Assembly (NCBI GenBank): GCA_018715285.1
Contig: DVLW01000241.1
Location: 1 to 7,401, forward strand
Origin: Candidatus Faecivivens stercoripullorum
Lineage (GTDB): Bacteria; Bacillota; Clostridia; Oscillospirales; Ruminococcaceae
Length of the DNA stretch: 7,401 nucleotides
Reading direction: 5' to 3'
Positions 1 to 6,300 of this stretch are shown here, in pieces; within the stretch, counting starts at the first letter, position 1; each line of letters starts with the position of its first letter. The notes beneath the pieces are model-generated. The model had not been told where the DNA came from. It saw only the letters and a program-made list of their open reading frames with translations, and ran no database searches. Both the position numbers and the translations under genes were made by a program.

Positions 1-474
1 GTCTAATCCGTCATGGTGATGATGTTCGACAATCGTCAGAGGGGAATGCAGTATCATCCAGTGAATCAGGTTGGTGAACTGGCACATTCCGCCGCCAATT
101 CCTTTTGCGGGTGCATTTTCTTTAATGGTCAGGCCGGTTTTATATCCTTTCTTTTCGGTGGTGTCGCCGACCAGCTGCCAGAATGAAAAAGTCTCGCCGG
201 GCCGAATCAGAATCCCGTTGACCTGCGGAGCTGCCAGAGAAAGGTTGACGGCTTTATTTTCCTGAAGAGTCATATCGACCTGTCCGAGTTTCCGCCGGAT
301 AAGCGACTGATGACGGTAAATGAGTACGGGAAATGGCTGTGTATCTTTTACAGATGCAAACCGTGTCCCGTGAAGCTGTGAAAAAAGATCGGAGATATTC
401 CGGATTAGCCGGCATTTTTCAGTCGATATCCGATAGGTAAAAGGAGATATCTCACAAAAAAGTTTTCTGCCCAT
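1..474 (-). CDS. VanW-family protein, N-terminal part (truncated by window edge)
   Basis: The minus strand is open for 158 codons from an ATG at 474 to base 1, where the window cuts it. Motifs on this strand identify the VanW family: IRPGETFSFW at residues 90-99, a glycine-rich GGGMCQFTN at 127-135, and the histidine cluster EHHHHD at 150-155. The family is named after a protein of vanB-type vancomycin-resistance clusters, but lone VanW proteins are common in Firmicutes and their biochemical role is unknown. No other van gene is visible here, so resistance should not be inferred. No signal peptide or membrane segment is seen at the N-terminus, so this part looks cytosolic. The start is chosen because it has a GGGGG Shine-Dalgarno-like run 7 nt upstream and lies just after a good promoter. 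An in-frame stop occurs upstream and no better start codon was seen. The family assignment is confident and the function is open. Confidence 0.88.
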   Translation of the reverse strand, partial: MGRKLFCEISPFTYRISTEKCRLIRNISDLFSQLHGTRFASVKDTQPFPVLIYRHQSLIRRKLGQVDMTLQENKAVNLSLAAPQVNGILIRPGETFSFWQLVGDTTEKKGYKTGLTIKENAPAKGIGGGMCQFTNLIHWMILHSPLTIVEHHHHDGLD

Positions 475-501
475 ACAGACGCCCCCAGACTTATTTAAAT
501 T

Positions 502-530
502 ATTATACTGCAAAAGAAATCTGTCCGCAA
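502..530 (-). promoter_or_regulatory. Promoter of the VanW-family gene
   Basis: On the minus strand the sequence reads TTGCGG (530-525), a 17-nt spacer, then a perfect TATAAT (507-502). Transcription would begin near 495, giving a leader of only about 20 nt before the ATG at 474. This is a sigma-A type promoter inferred from sequence alone. Its -35 box lies about 25 bp from the -35 box of the divergent fba promoter. Confidence 0.65.
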
Positions 531-555
531 TAACGGCTGCTGTCAGATAAATCAC

Positions 556-584
556 TTGATTTTTTCTCCGGTATACGATATAAT
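556..584 (+). promoter_or_regulatory. Promoter of fba
   Basis: TTGATT at 556-561, a 17-nt spacer and a perfect TATAAT at 579-584 form a strong sigma-A type promoter. Transcription should start near 591, giving a leader of about 65 nt. A short hairpin, CGGC with loop ATCT and GCCG (597-608), would sit at the very 5' end of the mRNA. Such 5' hairpins can protect messages, but that role is only a suggestion here. Confidence 0.75.
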
Positions 585-643
585 AAAAAATGAAATCGGC
601 ATCTGCCGGACAGCCGCTCGCATACGGGCAGCAATAAAATTAT

Positions 644-659
644 GGAGGTTATTCCAATG
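644..659 (+). promoter_or_regulatory. Ribosome binding site that fixes the fba start
   Basis: GGAGG at 644-648 stands 8 nt before the ATG at 657. An in-frame ATG at 642 overlaps this Shine-Dalgarno sequence and has no ribosome site of its own, so it should not be used as the start. The 657 start also gives the usual N-terminus of the family, MLVSATEMM. Confidence 0.85.
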
Positions 660-1520
660 TTAGTTTCTGCAACAGAAATGATGAACAAGGCTCGCGACGG
701 CCATTACGCAGTCGGCCAGTTCAACATCAACAACCTTGAATGGACCAAATCTATCCTGCTTACCGCTCAGGAGCTGCAGTCTCCCGTAATCCTCGGTGTT
801 TCCGAGGGCGCTGGCAAGTATATGTGCGGCTACACCACCATCGTTGGCATGGTTAACGGCATGATCAATGAACTGGGCATCACTGTTCCGGTTGCTCTGC
901 ATCTTGACCACGGCTCTTACGAAGGCGCTAAAAAGTGCATCGAAGCTGGCTTCTCTTCCATCATGTTCGACGGCTCTCACTATCCGATCGCAGAGAACAT
1001 CGAAAAGACCAAAGAACTGGTTGCTCTGGCTCACTCCAAGGGCATCTCTGTTGAGGCTGAAGTCGGTGCAATCGGCGGCGAAGAAGACGGCGTTATCGGC
1101 AAAGGTGAATGCGCAGATCCTGCTGAATGCAAGATGATCGCTGATCTGGGCGTTGACATCCTGGCTGCTGGTATCGGCAACATCCACGGCGTATATCCCG
1201 CTAACTGGGAAGGCCTGTCTTTCGAGACTCTGGCTGCTGTTAAGGAAGCTGTCGGCGATATGCCTCTGGTTCTGCACGGCGGTACCGGTATCCCGGACGA
1301 TCAGATCACCAAAGCTATCTCTCTGGGCGTTGCTAAGATCAACGTCAACACCGAATGCCAGCTGGTATTTGCTGAGGCTACCCGCAAATACATCGAAGCA
1401 GGCAAAGATCAGCAGGGCAAGGGCTTTGACCCCCGTAAGCTGCTGGCTCCCGGCGCTGAAGCAATCAAGGCTAAAGTTAAAGAGAAAATGGAACTGTTTG
1501 GTTCCGTTGGCAAAGCTTAA
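657..1520 (+). CDS. fba: Class II fructose-1,6-bisphosphate aldolase
   Basis: This 287-residue cytosolic enzyme catalyses the reversible, zinc-dependent cleavage of fructose 1,6-bisphosphate into dihydroxyacetone phosphate and glyceraldehyde 3-phosphate in glycolysis and gluconeogenesis. The class II signature is complete. HLDHG at 82-86 supplies the catalytic Asp84 and zinc ligand His85. VEAEVG (132-137) with GGEEDG (140-145) is the second family signature. His177 (in NIHG) and His207 (in LHGGTG) are the other zinc ligands, and INVNT (228-232) binds phosphate. Length matches the roughly 285-residue Firmicutes enzymes. A tagatose-bisphosphate aldolase of the same fold is the main alternative, but the close resemblance to the single housekeeping Fba and the strong expression signals argue for glycolysis. 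Codon choice is strongly biased (Ala mostly GCT, Leu mostly CTG, Val often GTT), unlike the neighbours and typical of a highly expressed gene. It is monocistronic, with its own promoter and terminator. Confidence 0.96.
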   Translation: MLVSATEMMNKARDGHYAVGQFNINNLEWTKSILLTAQELQSPVILGVSEGAGKYMCGYTTIVGMVNGMINELGITVPVALHLDHGSYEGAKKCIEAGFSSIMFDGSHYPIAENIEKTKELVALAHSKGISVEAEVGAIGGEEDGVIGKGECADPAECKMIADLGVDILAAGIGNIHGVYPANWEGLSFETLAAVKEAVGDMPLVLHGGTGIPDDQITKAISLGVAKINVNTECQLVFAEATRKYIEAGKDQQGKGFDPRKLLAPGAEAIKAKVKEKMELFGSVGKA

Positions 1521-1542
1521 TTGCTGTCTGAATTGAAATGAT

Positions 1543-1586
1543 GCGGCTGCATCCTTTCCGGATGGAAGGGATGCAGCCGCTTTTTT
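1543..1586 (+). terminator. Strong intrinsic terminator of fba
   Basis: A 17-bp stem (1543-1559 with 1564-1580) contains one G-U wobble and closes on a GGAT tetraloop. It is followed directly by six T residues (1581-1586). It lies 22 nt after the fba stop codon and should insulate the next unit. Confidence 0.95.
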
Positions 1587-1629
1587 ATGATCTATTCTTT
1601 ATATATTCTTTAAAAAGTAATGGCTGCCC

Positions 1630-1658
1630 TTGCATTTTGGAGACAGGCAGGTTATAAT
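1630..1658 (+). promoter_or_regulatory. Promoter upstream of the PerM-like gene
   Basis: TTGCAT at 1630-1635, a 17-nt spacer and a perfect TATAAT at 1653-1658 predict a start near 1665, about 125 nt before the TTG start codon. It is the only convincing promoter found between the fba terminator and the coding sequence. Confidence 0.65.
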
Positions 1659-1666
1659 AAATGCAA
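1630..1666. repeat. 8-bp inverted repeat bracketing the PerM-like gene promoter
   Basis: TTGCATTT (1630-1637) and its exact reverse complement AAATGCAA (1659-1666) are separated by 21 bp. The left half covers the -35 box and the right half starts immediately after the -10 box. The placement would suit a repressor operator, but the arms are short enough for chance. Confidence 0.3.
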
Positions 1667-1707
1667 AGAATATCGATAAAAATATCGGGATAACGTCAGG
1701 AGAATGG

Positions 1708-1757
1708 GCTTTTGCAGTCGGGCGGTTCAGGTGCCTGCTGTAAGAGCTTTTTATTTT
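1708..1757 (+). terminator. Terminator-like hairpin in the PerM-like gene leader (attenuator or small-RNA end)
   Basis: GCTTTTGCAG (1708-1717) pairs with CTGTAAGAGC (1738-1747) over 10 bp including two G-U wobbles, with a 20-nt loop. A T-rich run, TTTTTATTTT (1748-1757), follows at once. The element lies between the predicted transcription start (about 1665) and the ribosome site (1776-1783). It could attenuate the gene, or end a short RNA of about 90 nt. The wide loop and moderate GC content make it weaker than the fba terminator. Confidence 0.45.
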
Positions 1758-1775
1758 GGATGGATGGACTTTTAA

Positions 1776-1793
1776 GAGAGGTGTTGTAACTTG
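1776..1793 (+). promoter_or_regulatory. Ribosome binding site that supports a TTG start
   Basis: GAGAGGTG (1776-1783) is a good Shine-Dalgarno sequence lying 7 nt before TTG at 1791. This supports the rare TTG start, and no ATG in the same frame nearby has a comparable site. Confidence 0.75.
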
Positions 1794-2963
1794 CAAATAG
1801 AATGGAAAAGCTGTCTGCGGGTAGGAATCAGCGTATTTTTGCTGTTTTTATGTATCCATTACTGGGAGTCCTTTGCTGGTATATTGCAGCTTGGCATCGG
1901 TGCTGCCGCACCGCTTTTGACTGGGTGCGTGATTGCATATGTCATCAATATTCTGATGTCGTTTTACGAAAGGCACTATTTTCCCAGCAGTTCTCAGCCT
2001 TTGGTAAACAAAAGCCGGAGACCGGTTTGCCTGATTGGTGCATTTCTGACTTTGGTGGGTATACTGGCTTTTCTATTGCGGCTGGTTGTTCCGGAAGTGG
2101 TGGCCTGTATTCAGCTGTTGCTGGCAGAGGTTCCGGGAGTGCTCAACTATCTGGTTGACCTGCTGTCGAAGATCAATATTCTGCCGGAAACGCTGGAAAG
2201 TTTCCTGAATGACGTCAACTGGAAAGAGGCTGTAAGCAAACTGCTCAATCTGCTGTATCAGGGAGTCGGCGGAACATTCAGCTTTGCGGCTGGAATGCTG
2301 ACTTCGGTGGTATCGGGTGCAATGAATCTGGTTATCGGCCTGATCTTTTCGATTTATCTGCTGATGGGAAAAGACCGGCTGAGAAACCAGCTCAACCGGC
2401 TGATGAATCAGTACATCCGTCCTCGTGTAAACAACAGCCTGCATTACCTGTTTTCGGTGCTGGACGATTGCTTCCATCGGTATATTGTCGGACAGTGTAC
2501 CGAAGCGGTTATTCTGGGTGCTTTGTGTACGCTGGGAATGCTTATTTTCCAGTTCCCGTATGCAACGATGATCGGCGCTGTGATCGGTTTTTCGGCACTG
2601 ATTCCGGTTGCTGGCGCTTATATCGGCGGTGCGGTCGGCTTTTTGCTGATTTTTACGGTATCGCCTGCAAAAGCAATTCTGTTCCTGGTGTATTTGGTTA
2701 TTCTCCAGCAGCTGGAAGGTAATCTGATTTATCCGAGAGTGGTTGGAACTTCCATCGGATTGCCGGGATTGTGGGTGCTGGCGGCGGTTACTGTCGGCGG
2801 CGGTATCCTGGGAATCGGCGGAATGCTGCTGGGTGTACCGGTCGCGGCTGCCGTATACCGGCTGATTCGGGCAGACCTGAAAAACAGGGAAGTCCCACAA
2901 ATGGAATCGCCGTCTCAGGCAGAGGCGGAAACTGAAAGTGTGCCGCAGCAGGCTGTGGAATGA
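1791..2963 (+). CDS. AI-2E/PerM-family (TqsA-like) membrane protein
   Basis: This 390-residue polytopic membrane protein belongs to the AI-2E exporter family (formerly UPF0118). Hydrophobic segments lie near residues 10-27, 33-56, 80-104, 170-193, 236-257, 258-289, 292-312 and 325-355. A long amphipathic region (105-165) sits between the third and fourth, as is usual in the family. Family motifs in the C-terminal half are GQ at 234-235, SALIPVAGAYIGG at 268-280, and QQLEGNLIYPRVVG at 306-319. The last 30 residues are polar and rich in Glu and Gln, a likely cytosolic tail. Members include E. coli TqsA, linked to autoinducer-2 export, and others linked to sodium-proton exchange, so the substrate cannot be read from the sequence. 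Length is slightly above the usual 340-380. It begins at TTG with a good ribosome site and follows a long leader with a terminator-like hairpin. The family call is firm and the substrate unknown. Confidence 0.9.
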   Translation: MQIEWKSCLRVGISVFLLFLCIHYWESFAGILQLGIGAAAPLLTGCVIAYVINILMSFYERHYFPSSSQPLVNKSRRPVCLIGAFLTLVGILAFLLRLVVPEVVACIQLLLAEVPGVLNYLVDLLSKINILPETLESFLNDVNWKEAVSKLLNLLYQGVGGTFSFAAGMLTSVVSGAMNLVIGLIFSIYLLMGKDRLRNQLNRLMNQYIRPRVNNSLHYLFSVLDDCFHRYIVGQCTEAVILGALCTLGMLIFQFPYATMIGAVIGFSALIPVAGAYIGGAVGFLLIFTVSPAKAILFLVYLVILQQLEGNLIYPRVVGTSIGLPGLWVLAAVTVGGGILGIGGMLLGVPVAAAVYRLIRADLKNREVPQMESPSQAEAETESVPQQAVE

Positions 2964-2969
2964 GTTTTG

Positions 2970-3003
2970 AGCGGGGTAGTTTATGGATACTGCTCCGCTT
3001 TTT
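2970..3003 (+). terminator. Moderate intrinsic terminator after the PerM-like gene
   Basis: AGCGGGGTAGT (2970-2980) pairs with ACTGCTCCGCT (2989-2999) over 11 bp with two G-U wobbles, around an 8-nt loop, and the stem runs into five T residues (2999-3003). It begins 7 nt after the stop codon. Only 27 nt separate it from the next start codon, which leaves no room for a new promoter. Partial read-through into the downstream genes is therefore likely. Confidence 0.6.
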
Positions 3004-3017
3004 GATTATCGTCAGAA

Positions 3018-3033
3018 AAGGAGAAACCAGATG
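3018..3033 (+). promoter_or_regulatory. Ribosome binding site that fixes the ArsC-like start
   Basis: AAGGAGA (3018-3024) lies 6 nt before ATG at 3031. An in-frame ATG at 2983 would add 16 residues, but it falls inside the loop of the preceding hairpin, has no good ribosome site, and would prepend a polar extension not expected in the family. Confidence 0.8.
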
Positions 3034-3372
3034 AATATCCAGATTTTTGGAACCCGCAAAAGTTTTGATACCAAAAAAGCAGAGCGTTACTTTAAAGAAC
3101 GGAAAATTCCCTATCAGTTTGTTGACCGCAAGGAAAAGGGTCTGAGTAAAGGTGAACTGAGCAGCGTTATGCAGGCGGTCGGTTCTCTGGAAGCGCTGCT
3201 GGATGACCGGTGCAAGGATCAGCAAACGCTTGCACTGGTGCGTGCGCTTGTTCCGCAGCAGCAGTTTGAGAAACTCTTGGAAAATCAGCAGCTGCTGATC
3301 GATCCGATTGTTCGCAATGGTCGTCAGGCTACAGCCGGGTACTGCCCGGATGTTTGGAAAGAATGGAAGTAA
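3031..3372 (+). CDS. ArsC/Spx-like thioredoxin-fold protein
   Basis: This 113-residue small cytosolic protein fits the ArsC/Spx/YffB superfamily in length and pattern. It has a beta strand IQIFGT (3-8) followed by a helix DTKKAERYFKERKI (13-26), then YQFVDRKEKGLSKGEL (28-43). Near the C-terminus are DPIVRNGRQATAGY (91-104), containing the family's Pro92 and Arg95 region, and PDVWKEW. The family includes arsenate reductases and the Spx and MgsR regulators, which use an N-terminal cysteine. Here the corresponding loop reads GTRKSFDT and the expected cysteine is Ser11 (codon AGT). Cys61 and Cys105 are the only cysteines. Classical arsenate reductase activity is therefore doubtful and the true role is unknown. 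It follows the PerM-like gene after a moderate terminator-like hairpin, and addA starts 27 nt downstream, so the two are probably cotranscribed. No arsenic-resistance genes are nearby. Confidence 0.8.
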   Translation: MNIQIFGTRKSFDTKKAERYFKERKIPYQFVDRKEKGLSKGELSSVMQAVGSLEALLDDRCKDQQTLALVRALVPQQQFEKLLENQQLLIDPIVRNGRQATAGYCPDVWKEWK

Positions 3373-3399
3373 CTTAGATTATCGAAAGGAAGTCGGATT

Positions 3400-6300
3400 A
3401 TGCCAAAATGGACACCTCAGCAGCAGACTGCAATTGAGGCAAAGGGCGGCGGCCTGTTGGTATCAGCAGCTGCCGGAAGTGGTAAAACTGCGGTACTGAC
3501 CGAACGGATTACCACCCGGATTCTTGACCGGGAGCATCCGGTTCCGGCTGACCGTTTTCTGGTGGTTACCTTTACCCGTGCGGCAGCAGCAGAGATGCGG
3601 ACAAGAATCCGGGCACGTCTGCGTCAGGCTCTGGCGGAAAATCCTGGCGATACCTTTTTACAGCGCCAGATGATGCTGCTTGGACAGGCTAAAATCTGCA
3701 CGATGGATTCCTTTTTCCATTCGCTTGTACGGGAACACGCGCCTCAGCTGGGATTGTCTCCCAATCTGCGCGGAGTGGATGAAGCCATGCTGACCCGTAT
3801 GACAACTGAAACCCTGCGCGGATTGCTGGAAGAGCAGTATTTGATGGCAAAAGGCGGAGAAAATGGGGATTTTGTTTCTCTGACCGGTTATTTTGCAGCA
3901 GATAACGATAAGGCTTTATCCGAGGAAATTCTGTCGCTGTATGGGAAACTGCGTTCTCTTCCGTTTTATGAGCAGTGGCTGGACAGGCAGCTGGAACTGT
4001 ATGCGGATGATATGCTGTCTCCCGGCAGTACTGTGTGGGGAAAAGAGCTTCTGAAAAGAGCGGGAGGACTAGCAAAAGACGCCGTCCGGTTAATGGAAAA
4101 GGCGGTAATTGCGGCAGGCAGTATACAGGATAAGAATATCGGAGAAAAGGGACTGGATACCTTACAGCAGGAGCTTGGCGGTGTACGGGAGCTTGCACAG
4201 ATGATGGAATCGGCAGATACCGACGCTGGCTGGGACAGGGTAACGGAACTGGCTGGTGGGATTTTTGCCGGTCACCGGCTCACTTTCCTGAAATCTGCGT
4301 CTGAATCGGTAAAAACGGCTGTAAAGACTGGGCGTGACACCGTTAAGGAGATGTGCGGACAGGTTTCCGGAATGCTGGTCTGCACCAGCGAACAGTTTAA
4401 AGAGGATTTGCGGGCAGAATATCCGGTGCTCCGGTGCTTTTTCTCGCTGGTACGGGAGTTCTCCCATAGGATGGCCGCTGCAAAGGAAACGGCAGGGGTT
4501 GCGGACTTTAATGACTTTGCGGCATTTGCTCTGCGGCTGGTTGCCAATCCTGACGGGACACCGACGGAACTTGGGAAGGAACTTTCCGGACAGTTTGAGG
4601 AAATCATGCTGGATGAGTATCAGGATACCAACCGGCTGCAGGATATGATTTTTAAGTGCATCAGCAAAAATGGCGAAAACCTGTTTTATGTCGGTGATCT
4701 TAAACAGAGTATTTATCGTTTCCGAAGCGCGAACCCGGCGGTTTTTATTGAAAAAAAGGACGCTTATTTTCCTTATGACGGAGAACATTTTCCGGCACTT
4801 GCCGTTTTGTCACGCAACTTCCGTTCCCGTCTTGCAGTGACACAGGCTGTCAATGCGGTTTTTGAGAATGTCATGTCCCGTGCGGTAGGCGATGTGGACT
4901 ATAATGCCGACGAAGCCCTTTATTGCGGTGCAGATTATTATCCGCCTTTGCCGGAAGGTGAAAACGAAATAACCCTTCAGCTGCTGGATGGTGAAACCCT
5001 TCCGGAAGAAGGTGAGGACGGCGAAGAAGGCAGCGTACTGCTTTATTTGAATGAGGCGACAGCACTTGCACAGGAGATTCGCCGGATGCTGGATACAGGC
5101 GAACAGGTCTATGATAAAGAAACGGGACAGCTGAGAAATTGCCGCGGCGGAGACTTTGTCATACTGATGCGAAGTGTGCGTGGGTTGGATCAACTGTACG
5201 CTGAGGCTCTGCGTAAAATGGGAGTGGAAGCGCAGCTTTGTACCGCATCCGGATACTTTGACTCAAGGGAAGTCTCGCTGATGGTGTCGCTGATGCAGGT
5301 GCTGGATAACCCGGCAAGGGATGTTTCGCTCGCGGCAGTACTGCTTTCACCGGTATTTTCATTTGACTGCGATGATCTGGCACGTCTGGCGCTGGATGCA
5401 AGGGAAGGCAGCCTTTACCGGGCTTTGTTAAGGGAAGCGGAAGGCGATACTGCTCATGCGGCAAAAGCCGGGCGGTTTATAGAACTGATGACCCGTCTGC
5501 GCAGAAAAAGTGCGGTCAGCAGAATCAGTACGCTGATTCAGTATATCTACGATCAGACTGATTTTATTGAAGTGCTTTCCCGTACTTCTGGCGGCGGCGC
5601 AAAAGAAGCCAACCTGCGATTGCTGCTCAAGTATGCCGTAGATTATGAATCCGGCGGAAACAGCGAACTTGCAGGATTTGTATCTTACCTGAATGCACTT
5701 GCGGAAGAAAACACCGATTTTAAAGCGGCTGTTCCGCTGAGTGAAGCTGACCATGCGGTACGGATTATGACCATTCACCGCTCGAAAGGTCTGGAATTTC
5801 CGATTGTCGCACTTGCTGCCTGCTCCAGAAGGTTCAATGTCCGTGAACTGACCGGCATGACGTTGTTTCATCCGGAAATGGGGTTTGGATTGCGTCGGGT
5901 AGAGCGGGAAAAACTCAGAAAATATCCGACACTGGCTTATTCAGCGATTGCTGCCCGTCAGAAAGCAGATCTGGTATCGGAAGAAATGCGGCTTTTGTAT
6001 GTTGCACTGACCAGAGCAAAAGAACGGCTGATTTTGTGTGTATCTGAGAAAAATCTCGCTTCTGCCATGAACCGTGCAGCCGGAATGTACACGGGTGGTG
6101 ACAATGGCCATATCTCTCAGGTCGCTTCTGCCCGTTGTCAGCGGTACAGCGACTGGATTCTTGCTGCACTGCTGCGTCATCCGGCCATACGGCAGGTCAG
6201 AGAAGATTATGGAATCGAATGGCCAGAGATGACAGGGATGGAATTTTCATTGCGGGTCGTGCGTCCCCAGCCGGTATCCTGTCAGCAGGATGAACCGACT

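Noticed and set aside
71..265. Plus-strand 64-codon open frame near the left edge
   Set aside because: It lies antisense to the VanW-family gene, whose conserved motifs show that the minus strand is the coding one.
1..474. Vancomycin-resistance locus
   Set aside because: Only a VanW-domain protein is present; no ligase, dehydrogenase, dipeptidase or two-component genes are seen.
642..656. Upstream in-frame ATG as the fba start (five extra residues)
   Set aside because: This ATG is part of the Shine-Dalgarno region itself, while ATG at 657 has ideal spacing and gives the family's normal N-terminus.
2073..2900. Long minus-strand open frame (275 codons) opposite the PerM-like gene
   Set aside because: Its Gln-, Asn- and Arg-rich translation is the mirror of the hydrophobic plus-strand codons; no domain is visible.
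2983..3030. Upstream in-frame ATG for the ArsC-like protein
   Set aside because: It sits in the loop of a terminator-like hairpin without a good ribosome site; ATG at 3031 has AAGGAGA at proper spacing.
3031..3372. Arsenic-resistance operon
   Set aside because: There is no arsenite pump or ArsR regulator nearby, and the ArsC-like protein lacks the N-terminal cysteine.
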